From Pseudomonadota bacterium (lineage in GTDB: Bacteria > Pseudomonadota > Gammaproteobacteria > Steroidobacterales > Steroidobacteraceae), in NCBI GenBank assembly GCA_021850555.1, contig JAJZLX010000389.1:1-9176 (forward strand): a stretch of DNA of 9,176 nucleotides. Reading direction: 5' to 3'. The stretch's first letter is position 1; the number at the start of each line of letters is the position of its first letter. Shown here in pieces: positions 1 to 5,999 of the stretch. The notes under the pieces were generated by a model. The model was not told the DNA's origin and did not search any database. It worked only from the letters and a program-made list of their open reading frames with translations. Both the position numbers and the translations under genes were made by a program.

Positions 1-1087
1 GGTTGATCCGCCCGTCGGAGAGCACGACCGGCAGGAAAGCGAGCTTGACGCCGAAGGACTTGTATTCGATGCCGATGGCGCCGTTCTCCTCCGGTATGGG
101 GATGGGGAACTGGCCGCCGGAGAGAAACTGCGCCTTGCGGCCGGACTCGGTGGTGAGGGTCGGCTCCGCGAGGATGTGGGCGAGGCCCTGCTGCACGAAC
201 GCGTCGAGAACCGCGTTCGCCATGAACGACCCGCTGAGATAGCTGCCGAACAGCCCGGCCGTGGAGATCTCCGGCACGGCCTGCTCGATCACCGACGCCG
301 CCGGCGGCAGGATGCCGCTGCTGCCGCCATGAAGAAGCGGCGCACCGGTCCCCTGCGGGAACAGCGCGCCGCCGTTGTCCACTCCGCCGGCGAACTTGCC
401 GCCGTTGAACATGCCGAGGACCTGCAGGTTCATGTTCTTGGCGGCATTGCGTTGCACTTCCGCGACCCGCACCTGCAGCATCACCTGCTGCGGGCCCTTC
501 ACCCGCAGGAGGTTGATGATCCGACCGGAGTGTCCGCCGCCGCCGGACTGCCTGAAGGTGATCTGCTTGGTGGCCCCGGCGTTCGCCTCGAGGTAGCTCC
601 TGGCGATCCGCAGCGCCGCGTCCATGTCGACCACGTTGTTGACCGTTCCGTACAGGACGATGTTCTTGTGGGCGCTCGTCACGCCGATGTGCTCCTGCGG
701 CAGGACTTTCCTCAGCATCGTGCGCAGTCCGGCGAGATCAGGTGACACCGTGATGGAGATCGCGCTCAAGAGGAAGTTGTCCCTGGTCCACAGCAGAATG
801 TTGGTGCTGCCGAGGGACTTGCCGAGCACGTAGAGCTCGTAAGGGTCGATGATCAGCACGTCGGAGATGTTCGGGTTGCCGATCGATATCCGGCTGACCG
901 GCCGGGTGAGCTCGACGATCCTGCTCTTGTAGATGGGGATGGTGATGTCGGTGTGCTCGCTCGTGGCATAAATCAGCTTGCTGGCGTTGTCCGCCCGGGC
1001 GCCGGGCAACGCCAGGGCGAGCGCGAGCGACAGCAGGCCCGGCGCCCACCAGGGGCGGGCGCGGGCACAGGACGTTGACTTCTTCAT
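1..1087 (-). CDS. cpaC: Tad pilus outer-membrane secretin CpaC/RcpA (C-terminus cut by window edge)
   Basis: Forms the outer-membrane channel through which the Flp pilus emerges. I translated the minus strand from the ATG at 1087: the frame stays open for 362 codons to base 1, so the C-terminal part lies outside the window. Residues 1-32 look like a signal peptide (MKK start, leucine/alanine core, ARA before D33). Residues about 40-115 fit the secretin pilus N-terminal domain (VSRISIGNPNISDVLIIDP at 64-82). The secretin core begins near 195 with QQVMLQVRVAEVQR (200-213). It carries the typical RcpA signatures ILAEPTLTTESGRKAQFLSG (305-324), FPIPIPEE (327-334) and IEYKSFGVKLAFLPVVLSDG (340-359). 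A GGAG box at 1098-1101, ten bases upstream, supports the start. It follows cpaB after a 77-bp gap with no clear signal. Codon use resembles its neighbours. The family assignment is firm; the full length is unknown. Confidence 0.95.
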   Translation of the reverse strand, partial: MKKSTSCARARPWWAPGLLSLALALALPGARADNASKLIYATSEHTDITIPIYKSRIVELTRPVSRISIGNPNISDVLIIDPYELYVLGKSLGSTNILLWTRDNFLLSAISITVSPDLAGLRTMLRKVLPQEHIGVTSAHKNIVLYGTVNNVVDMDAALRIARSYLEANAGATKQITFRQSGGGGHSGRIINLLRVKGPQQVMLQVRVAEVQRNAAKNMNLQVLGMFNGGKFAGGVDNGGALFPQGTGAPLLHGGSSGILPPAASVIEQAVPEISTAGLFGSYLSGSFMANAVLDAFVQQGLAHILAEPTLTTESGRKAQFLSGGQFPIPIPEENGAIGIEYKSFGVKLAFLPVVLSDGRIN

Positions 1088-1164
1088 TGTTGGTATTCTC
1101 CGGAATTTTGCTTCCCTGGTGATCGTGCCCGACGGGCGTTCGAGCGCCGCATGACCTGCGCCGC

Positions 1165-1980
1165 TCAACCCTGAACGTGTCCCGTGGGATGGGCGTGCTG
1201 GATGTTCATGCCGCGGATGATGGTGACGTTGTACCCCGCTGCCCGATGGGCGACGAAATGCACCGGACGCACCCTCCTGTGCCACACCGGCTTGCGGGGC
1301 GGTGTGTGCGCGACCGTGACCGCCGGCACGTTGATCGCGTTGGGACCGCGCAGTGTCAATTGAATGCGGCCCTCGGTCATCGCCGTGACCAGCGTGTCGG
1401 CCTGCTCGGGCGTCACTTCCAGGGTCACCGCCCGCACGAGCTGCGGGGAGTCCTTGTCGTGCGAATCCGTCTGATCGACCGCGAGCACGAGGATGTCCTG
1501 CAGGACGATGTGCGTGACAGCGCGGCCGCCGACCGAGCGGGCTTCCAGAACGTCGACGCGGTTGCCGGGCAGCAGGAAGCCGGCGACATCGGTGACGTCG
1601 TTGACGCTCAGAGAGATGGCGCGCATATCCGGGGGCAGCAGCGCGGCGAGCAGACTGCCGTTGGGGTGAGCGGTGAACTGTCCGGGTTGCAGGATCGCCC
1701 CGGGCAGCACCCGCTCCAGGGCCACCATGCCGGCGAGCTGCCGGGGTGCGGAGAAATGCGCGCCGATCGGCGCCGAATCGGGCAGCTCGATGACCCGCAG
1801 AAAACGCTGGTGCACCCGCGTGCCGAACGGGATCTCCTGCGCCGCGGTGACCACGGGCATCTGCGCCACCGCGGTGCTGCGCTGCAGTCGCGTGGCAACC
1901 CAGCCTCGGGCCACCCACGCCGCGCCGAGCGCCAGCGCGAGCGACAGGACCATCAGCCACATTGCCCGTCTCCTAACCAT
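1165..1980 (-). CDS. cpaB: Tad pilus assembly protein CpaB/RcpC
   Basis: A 271-residue periplasmic protein anchored in the inner membrane. In Tad systems CpaB/RcpC is needed for pilus assembly and is thought to work with the secretin. Residues 1-7 are basic and 8-24 form one hydrophobic segment (signal anchor or signal peptide). Residues about 43-103 match a SAF-type domain (VVTAAQEIPFGTRV, then LPDSAPIG and VLPGAILQPGQF). The RcpC domain follows, with ISLSVNDVTDVAGFLLPGNR at 122-141 and LQDILVLAVDQ at 160-170. The C-terminus carries VTIIRG (252-257), like the usual CpaB ending, after a tail rich in arginine and histidine (226-250). The ATG at 1980 is preceded by GGAGG (1989-1993) at 8-base spacing, the best ribosome binding site in the operon. 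The gene starts 21 bases after the ATPase stop, so co-transcription is very likely. Confidence 0.93.
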   Translation of the reverse strand: MVRRRAMWLMVLSLALALGAAWVARGWVATRLQRSTAVAQMPVVTAAQEIPFGTRVHQRFLRVIELPDSAPIGAHFSAPRQLAGMVALERVLPGAILQPGQFTAHPNGSLLAALLPPDMRAISLSVNDVTDVAGFLLPGNRVDVLEARSVGGRAVTHIVLQDILVLAVDQTDSHDKDSPQLVRAVTLEVTPEQADTLVTAMTEGRIQLTLRGPNAINVPAVTVAHTPPRKPVWHRRVRPVHFVAHRAAGYNVTIIRGMNIQHAHPTGHVQG

Positions 1981-2001
1981 GATGGATTCCTCCCGGCGGT
2001 A

Positions 2002-3336
2002 TCATTGATCGGCCGCCACGAAGTAGTTGTGCCAGGCCCACTCCAGCGCATCGAAGCGCAGGTGATCGCCGTCGCCGAGGTAGGCCGCGTGATCGAGCGC
2101 CATGTCGATCAGGTCCCGGGGGTGGCAGGGCAGGAGCGGTATCGAGGACGGCCCGTGCAGACGATCGATCACCGTCTGGCAGATCTGCGGGTCGTAGGGG
2201 ACGCCGTGCTGCTCGCAGACCTGTTTCCAGATCTCGTGGTAGCGGCGCGTGGGCAGGGGGCCGAACTGGATCTTGTAGCCGATGCGCCTGAGGAACGCGT
2301 CGTCGGCGAGGTCGGTCGGGCGCAGATTGGTCGAGAACACCAGAATCAGGTCGAACTGCACGATGAAGCTCTGGCCAGCCGGCAGGTTGAGGTAGTCCCG
2401 CCCTTCCTCCATGGGGACGATCCAGCGGTTGAGAATGGCGCGCGGGGGCACGCGCTGGCGGCCGAGATCATCGATGATGAGCATGCCGTTGGTTGCTTTC
2501 AGCTGCAGCGGCGCGCGATACAGCCGGGTGGCCGGATCGAGCTGCACCTCGAGCATCTCCGGTGTCAGCTCCCCGCCGGTGATCACCAGCGGCCGCCGGC
2601 ACAGCACGAAGCGCGGATCGTGACCGTCCTCGAGTCTGACGCCGGGCAAGGGCGTCTGGATCGGGACGTGCACCGTGGTGTCGAAGTACTGGATGATGGT
2701 CTCCCCGACGGCGAGCGCGTGCGGCACCAGCGCGGTATCGCCGACCAGCCGGCACAGCCGCTGGGTGACGTAGGTCTTGCCGGTGCCCGCCTCGCCATAG
2801 ACGAAAATGGCCTTGCCGGAATTGAGCGCCGGGCCGAGCCGATCGAGTATCTGATCATCGAGCACGACGTCCTTGAATGCGGCGGCCATCAACTCGCGGG
2901 TGATCAGGCGGTCATGCACCGATTGCCGGCGCACCACTTCGCTGTACGCCTCCAGTGTCACCGGGGCCGGGCCGACGTAGCCGCTGCGGGCGAGTCCGTC
3001 CTGCGCGCTCATCCGGCCGCGGTCGGTGAGCGCGTAGCGCAGGCTCGCGTCCTCCGGGGTCGGTCCGCGCACTTCGATGCGCCCTTCGCGGCGCAGGAAG
3101 GCGAGCACCTCCCCGAGAATGCCGCCGGCGAGGGCGGTGCGGCGGCTCATGCCCGGCAGTGTCAGCGTGCCGGCGCTGTACAGATGCTTTTCAACCAACT
3201 CGCACAGCAAGGAGATGTGCAGTCCCGTTTCGGCGATGCTCTTGGGCCGCGGCGCGAGAGCGCCGGGCTCTGGCGGCAATTTCGCGGCGCCGGCGGCGGC
3301 TTCGGCGTGGTTGACGCCCGGGGCAGTGCTAGCCAC
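2002..3336 (-). CDS. AAA-family ATPase of the Tad locus with N-terminal winged-helix-like region
   Basis: A 444-residue cytoplasmic ATPase. Visible motifs are Walker A GEAGTGKT (181-188), Walker B MLIIDD (285-290), a sensor-1-like FSTN (334-337), an arginine-bearing DDAFLRRIGYKI (345-356) and CHPRDLIDMAL (404-414), a probable sensor-2 region. Residues about 36-115 contain helices and a strand pattern like a winged helix, ending in LRYALTDRGR (99-108). There are no transmembrane segments and no signal peptide. It is not the PilT-like secretion ATPase TadA/CpaF, and not the ParA/MinD-like TadZ/CpaE, because it has the AAA arrangement with sensor motifs. From memory, similar ATPases occur in some Tad clusters, but I know of no defined function. 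The start is GTG at 3336, overlapping the cpaA stop by 8 bases, with GGAG at 3345-3348 spaced 8 bases away. It lies between cpaA and cpaB, so a role in pilus assembly or its control is inferred from context only. Confidence 0.85.
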   Translation of the reverse strand: MASTAPGVNHAEAAAGAAKLPPEPGALAPRPKSIAETGLHISLLCELVEKHLYSAGTLTLPGMSRRTALAGGILGEVLAFLRREGRIEVRGPTPEDASLRYALTDRGRMSAQDGLARSGYVGPAPVTLEAYSEVVRRQSVHDRLITRELMAAAFKDVVLDDQILDRLGPALNSGKAIFVYGEAGTGKTYVTQRLCRLVGDTALVPHALAVGETIIQYFDTTVHVPIQTPLPGVRLEDGHDPRFVLCRRPLVITGGELTPEMLEVQLDPATRLYRAPLQLKATNGMLIIDDLGRQRVPPRAILNRWIVPMEEGRDYLNLPAGQSFIVQFDLILVFSTNLRPTDLADDAFLRRIGYKIQFGPLPTRRYHEIWKQVCEQHGVPYDPQICQTVIDRLHGPSSIPLLPCHPRDLIDMALDHAAYLGDGDHLRFDALEWAWHNYFVAADQ

Positions 3337-3877
3337 GGTATGCGCTCCATAGCCCCGAGATGAGCGTGCCGCCGGCGATGGCCAGGCCGTAGGGGAAGCG
3401 CTGCGCGGCCCCCTCCGCGCCCGAGTGCGGAAGCTGCGCGCCGTGCCCGGTCATACAGAGCACGTAGCCTCTGAAGATCCACCGGCGGAGCAGCTCGCGG
3501 ACGCCGGCCGGTCCGGCGGTTGAAACGAGGACGATCAGTCCGCCAAACAGTCCGACGACGAGTGTCCAGAGGATGGCGAAGAACGCGCCGGCCGGACCGA
3601 GGAACGCCCCCACGACCGCCATGGCTTTCACATCCCCGCCACCGGATCCGCCGGCAAGGAACATCGGCAGGAACACCGCGAGCCCCACCGCGAGGCCCTC
3701 CGCGCTGTGCAGCGCGCCCGGGGCGCCGGCCGCGGCCGCGTGGATGGCGACGGCGAGCACGGCGGCGGGCACCGTCAGCCGGTTCGGGATCCGGCGGGTG
3801 CTGAGGTCCATGACCGCCACCGCGATCAGGAATGCCGACAAGGCGGCTACCGTGAAATACCAGCTCTCTGAGGCCAT
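3329..3877 (-). CDS. cpaA: Prepilin peptidase CpaA/TadV
   Basis: An integral inner-membrane aspartyl protease of the TadV/CpaA type (A24 family), which removes the leader from Flp prepilins. From ATG 3877 it is 182 residues, normal for these short peptidases that lack the N-methylation domain of PilD. The two catalytic aspartates are visible: D24 in VMDLSTRRIPN (22-32) and D82 in GGGDVKAMA (80-88), matching the family GxGD site. Hydrophobic segments lie at about 7-22, 36-50, 61-75, 88-120 and 164-176. RFPYGLAIAGG (160-170) is typical of CpaA. The frame opens earlier, at ATG 3937, but that codon sits inside a perfect inverted repeat and would add 20 polar residues before the first membrane segment. 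I therefore prefer 3877, although its ribosome binding site is weak. The gene follows the pilin gene, and its end overlaps the ATPase start. Confidence 0.92.
   Translation of the reverse strand: MASESWYFTVAALSAFLIAVAVMDLSTRRIPNRLTVPAAVLAVAIHAAAAGAPGALHSAEGLAVGLAVFLPMFLAGGSGGGDVKAMAVVGAFLGPAGAFFAILWTLVVGLFGGLIVLVSTAGPAGVRELLRRWIFRGYVLCMTGHGAQLPHSGAEGAAQRFPYGLAIAGGTLISGLWSAYRG
3345..3348 (-). promoter_or_regulatory. Ribosome binding site for the GTG-started ATPase
   Basis: GGAG on the minus strand, 8 bases before GTG 3336 and inside the end of cpaA. It decides the ATPase start and indicates coupled translation across the 8-base overlap. Confidence 0.6.
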
Positions 3878-3910
3878 ACGCGCAGGTCCGCTCAGGGTGC
3901 GGGACGGGCG

Positions 3911-3941
3911 ACCGATGGGGTGCGATCGACACCCCATCGGT
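3911..3941. repeat. Perfect 11-bp inverted repeat between the pilin gene and cpaA
   Basis: Arms ACCGATGGGGT (3911-3921) and ACCCCATCGGT (3931-3941) are exactly complementary across a 9-base loop, gcgatcgac, which itself contains the palindrome cgatcg. It starts 29 bases after the pilin stop and ends 33 bases before the preferred cpaA start. Neither side has a run of Ts, so it is not a classic intrinsic terminator. The likely roles are an RNA hairpin that protects the upstream pilin message or partly blocks readthrough, giving more pilin than assembly proteins, or a dyad protein-binding site. The structure is seen directly; the role is inferred. Confidence 0.7.
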
Positions 3942-3970
3942 AATCGGACGACATTGACGGCGGATGCGCT

Positions 3971-4168
3971 TTAGAACGTTCCGCTTGCCGATGAACTCGA
4001 CACCGCTGCGTACAGCCAATTGATGACGTTGTTCACCGCCTCTCCCAGGTGGGTGAATGCGGCAACGACGGCCGCCGCAATCAATCCTCCGGCGATGGCA
4101 TATTCCACCGTTTCCAGCCCGTCCTCATCCTTCCACAGCGAGACGAGCATCTTCTTGCAGCTCAGCAT
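3971..4168 (-). CDS. flp: Flp-type major prepilin
   Basis: A 65-residue prepilin that would form the shaft of the Tad pilus. The leader is MLSCKKMLVSLWKDEDG and cleavage is expected after G17, giving a 48-residue mature pilin that begins LETVEY. E22 and Y23 fall at +5 and +6, the hallmark of Flp pilins. Residues 24-40 form the hydrophobic helix (AIAGGLIAAAVVAAFTH), followed by LGEAVNNVINWL. The C-terminus is VSSSSASGTF, unusually rich in serine. ATG 4168 is chosen because GGAG at 4177-4180 lies 8 bases upstream; the ATG at 4174 would leave only 2 bases of spacing. The frame opens further upstream to 4267, but that stretch is arginine-rich and unlike a pilin leader. It is the first gene of the leftward operon, and its peptidase is encoded next. 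Confidence 0.93.
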   Translation of the reverse strand: MLSCKKMLVSLWKDEDGLETVEYAIAGGLIAAAVVAAFTHLGEAVNNVINWLYAAVSSSSASGTF

Positions 4169-4176
4169 GGGCATGT

Positions 4177-4180
4177 CTCC
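4177..4180 (-). promoter_or_regulatory. Ribosome binding site that sets the pilin start
   Basis: GGAG on the minus strand, 8 bases from ATG 4168 and only 2 bases from ATG 4174. It favours the later start and a leader of 17 residues. Confidence 0.65.
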
Positions 4181-4308
4181 AGATGAAGTTGAAGTAGTTG
4201 TTCTGATCCGGCGCCGACCGCAGCGCGTTGGCCCACACCGACGCATCGGAATGGACGAGCCGAGCATCGGTCCTTTGCGCCCGGCGGCAGTAGGACGGCT
4301 TTGCAGAA

Positions 4309-4500
4309 GTGCCGGATGATTTTGCCGAGCCGGCGCCGCTGCCCGGGCGGCGGGCGGTCCGCACGGTGCTGTTGACTCGGCGCGGGCGGCAAAATCGTCC
4401 GGACATCGATCAAAAGATTCCTACCCGCCGGGCGGGCGGGTTTGTCAAGGTGGGTCGTACGCGCCGGTCCCTAACAGGCGCGGTGGACAACCACCCGTGA
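4309..4500 (+). CDS. Possible 63-codon leader ORF overlapping the first transferase start
   Basis: The frame runs from GTG 4309 to a TGA at 4498-4500, overlapping the GTG at 4497 of the next gene as GTGA. This is the same junction geometry as at the later boundaries in this operon. The product is arginine-rich and low in hydrophobic residues, with no family that I recognise. No good ribosome binding site precedes GTG 4309. In-frame GTG and TTG codons near 4366-4372 could be later starts. It may be a translated leader that couples to the next gene, or simply chance in GC-rich DNA. I favour chance slightly. Confidence 0.2.
   Translation: MPDDFAEPAPLPGRRAVRTVLLTRRGRQNRPDIDQKIPTRRAGGFVKVGRTRRSLTGAVDNHP
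4312..4402. repeat. Inverted pair of 16-mers around a 59-bp spacer
   Basis: CCGGATGATTTTGCCG (4312-4327) and CGGCAAAATCGTCCGG (4387-4402) are complementary at 15 of 16 positions; the single mismatch would be a G-T type pair. Each arm contains an AT-rich core, ATTTTG, that stands out in GC-rich DNA. Position in the divergent region suggests paired operator half-sites or a long-range hairpin. No known regulator motif was recognised. Confidence 0.55.
4423..4441 (+). other. GC-rich hairpin in the leader of the rightward operon
   Basis: ACCCGCC (4423-4429) pairs with GGCGGGT (4435-4441) around a 5-base loop, followed by ttgtc. The stem resembles an intrinsic terminator or attenuator on the plus strand, but the T run is short and interrupted. 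It lies 56 bases before the first transferase start, so it could act on a leader transcript. It may also be chance in this GC-rich tract. Confidence 0.35.
4482..4495 (+). promoter_or_regulatory. Small hairpin over the ribosome binding site of the first transferase gene
   Basis: GGTGG (4482-4486) is the best Shine-Dalgarno-like element before GTG 4497, at 10-base spacing. It pairs perfectly with CCACC (4491-4495) through the tetraloop acaa. Pairing would hide the site and lower initiation unless a ribosome translating an upstream frame, or another factor, opened it. Only five pairs, so the effect is uncertain. Confidence 0.4.
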
Positions 4501-5999
4501 GCAGCGCGAGCGCAGTCGACTCGGACTCGGCACCCATCGCCTACCCCGTTGCCAGGGGGATCTCCTGGCCGTTGATGGTGGGGGTGACGGCGTTCCTGAT
4601 CCCGGTGCTGGCGGGCTGGGGACTGCGGGACCCGGATACCTATTGGCACATTGCCGCCGGGCGCTGGATGCTCGCCCATGGCGCGGTGCTCACACACGAT
4701 CCGTTTTCCTTCACCCGGCGGGGGGCGCCGTGGATCGCCCACGAGTGGGGTGCGGAACTGCTGATCGCGCTGGTGTTCAGGCTCGCCGGCTGGGCGGGCC
4801 TGGTCTTTCTGGCCGCCGCCTGCTTCGCCGGCACGCTCGCGTATCTGTTGCGTTTCCTGCTGGCGCGCATGGAGCCGCTGCACGCCCTGGTGCTCACCGT
4901 GCTCGCCGGCAACATGATGTTCCCCTCGCTGCTCGTACGGCCCCACGCGCTCGTCTGGCCGCTCACCGCGCTGTGGATGGGCGTGTTGGTCGGCGCCGGC
5001 GAGCGCCGGCGCGCACCCCCCTGGTGGCTGCTCGGCGTGATGCTCCTATGGGCAAACATGCACGCCAGCTACATCCTCGGACTGGCCGTCGCCCCGGTGC
5101 TCGCGCTCGAGGCAATGGCCGGGGCCGGCGCGCGGCGCGCGGCCGTCGGCAGAGGCTGGCTGGCGTTCATCGTTGCGGCGTTGGGCTGCGCGATCGTCAA
5201 CCCGCAAGGCTTCAGGTTGCTCACGTTTCCTTTCCGGGTGCTCGACATGAGCGCGCTCGATTACATCGCGGAGTGGCGCCCGCCCAACCTGCAGCACCTG
5301 CAGATATTGAGCGTATGGCTGGCGCTTGTACTCGGGCTCGCGTTCATCGGGCGCATTCGGCTGCCGCTCGCGCGCAACGTGCTGGTCATGGGCTTGCTGT
5401 TCATGGCGCTGCAGCATGTGCGCAACGTCGCGCTGCTCGGCCTGCTCGCCCCGTTCCTGCTCGCCAGGCCGGTTGCGACGGCTTGGCGGCGGCTGGCAGC
5501 CTCCGGCCGCGACGCCGCCGGCCTGGATCGGTGTTTGCGGGCCCTGACACCGCCCGCACCGCGCGCCACCGCGCTGGCGGCGATCGCTCTGGCCGCCGTG
5601 AGCGGCGCGGTGGCATTGCGCATCGAACGGCCGCACCCACCCGCCGCCGTGGCGCCGCGCGCGGCGCTCGATGCGCTGCTCGCCCGCGGCGCCGGCGGGC
5701 GGATACTGAACGATTACGGCTTCGGGGGCTACCTGATCTTCCGGGGCGTTCCCGTGTTCGTGGACGGGCGCGCCGATCTTTACGGCGATGCATTCCTCAC
5801 GCGTACCGTCGATGCGCTGTCGCTCTCCCCGGGCGGGCATCTGCGGGCGCTGCTGCGCAGATACCGGATCAGCGGCATTTTGCTGCGGCCGGATTGGCCG
5901 GCGGTGAAGCTGCTGAACCGCATGCCGGCATGGCAGCGCGTATACGCCGACAGCGTGGCGGTCGCCTATGTTCCTCGAGAACAGGATAAAACAACATGA
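4497..5999 (+). CDS. Polytopic membrane protein, probable GT-C type sugar transferase, copy 1
   Basis: 500 residues with roughly ten or more hydrophobic segments (for example 26-41, 86-120, 127-143, 153-166, 176-206, 221-235, 270-285, 292-324, 356-374). An acidic motif D45-P-D47-T-Y-W-H51 follows the first membrane segment, where GT-C enzymes (GT39/GT83-like, using polyprenyl-phosphate sugars) carry their catalytic acid in the first periplasmic loop. DPFSFTRRGAPWIAHEWGAE (68-87) follows. After the last membrane segment comes a predicted soluble, probably periplasmic domain with ILNDYGFGGYLIF (403-415) and VFVDGRADLYG (420-430). The start is GTG 4497; the stop overlaps the next start as ATGA. 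The neighbouring GtrB-GtrA-type gene could supply its lipid-linked sugar donor. Membrane topology and paralogy to the genes at 7168 and 8703 are clear. The transferase role is inferred from motif and context; the sugar and acceptor are unknown. Confidence 0.75.
   Translation: MSSASAVDSDSAPIAYPVARGISWPLMVGVTAFLIPVLAGWGLRDPDTYWHIAAGRWMLAHGAVLTHDPFSFTRRGAPWIAHEWGAELLIALVFRLAGWAGLVFLAAACFAGTLAYLLRFLLARMEPLHALVLTVLAGNMMFPSLLVRPHALVWPLTALWMGVLVGAGERRRAPPWWLLGVMLLWANMHASYILGLAVAPVLALEAMAGAGARRAAVGRGWLAFIVAALGCAIVNPQGFRLLTFPFRVLDMSALDYIAEWRPPNLQHLQILSVWLALVLGLAFIGRIRLPLARNVLVMGLLFMALQHVRNVALLGLLAPFLLARPVATAWRRLAASGRDAAGLDRCLRALTPPAPRATALAAIALAAVSGAVALRIERPHPPAAVAPRAALDALLARGAGGRILNDYGFGGYLIFRGVPVFVDGRADLYGDAFLTRTVDALSLSPGGHLRALLRRYRISGILLRPDWPAVKLLNRMPAWQRVYADSVAVAYVPREQDKTT

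Larger units (their letters stand above)
4169..4496. other. Divergent intergenic region between pilus and glycosylation operons
   Basis: 328 bases separate the pilin start (leftward) from the first membrane-transferase start (rightward). Both operons must be transcribed from here unless a distant promoter is used. I looked for sigma-70 pairs on both strands. TTGACT at 4372-4377 and TTGTCA at 4442-4447 resemble -35 boxes on the plus strand, but neither has an acceptable -10 at 16-18 bases. No sigma-54 GG-N10-GC site of good quality was found upstream of the pilin gene. The region does hold an inverted pair of 16-mers, a GC hairpin, a possible leader ORF and a start-proximal hairpin, each listed separately. 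Confidence 0.8.

Noticed and set aside
176..745. Plus-strand open frame of 189 codons
   Set aside because: The minus strand here encodes the secretin with clear RcpA motifs, so this frame is a shadow.
1177..3363. A 728-codon open frame on the plus strand
   Set aside because: It lies opposite the ATPase and cpaB genes, has a composition rich in arginine, histidine, aspartate and glycine with no family signature, and is the usual antisense shadow of GC-rich genes.
3878..3937. Upstream ATG start for cpaA, adding 20 residues
   Set aside because: The codon is inside the perfect inverted repeat, and the added residues are polar and proline-rich ahead of the first membrane segment.
3911..3941. Intrinsic terminator after the pilin gene
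   Set aside because: The stem is perfect but no T run follows on either strand, so I list it as an inverted repeat of uncertain role.
4169..4267. Longer pilin starting at 4267
   Set aside because: The added residues are arginine- and threonine-rich and unlike a Flp leader, and GGAG at 4177-4180 points to ATG 4168.
4300..4316. Sigma-54 promoter for the pilin operon (GGCAC...GC on the minus strand)
   Set aside because: The GG and GC elements are only 7 bases apart instead of 10.
4372..4400. Sigma-70 promoter with TTGACT at 4372-4377
   Set aside because: No acceptable -10 element at 16-18 bases; the sequence there is GC-rich (tcgtcc).
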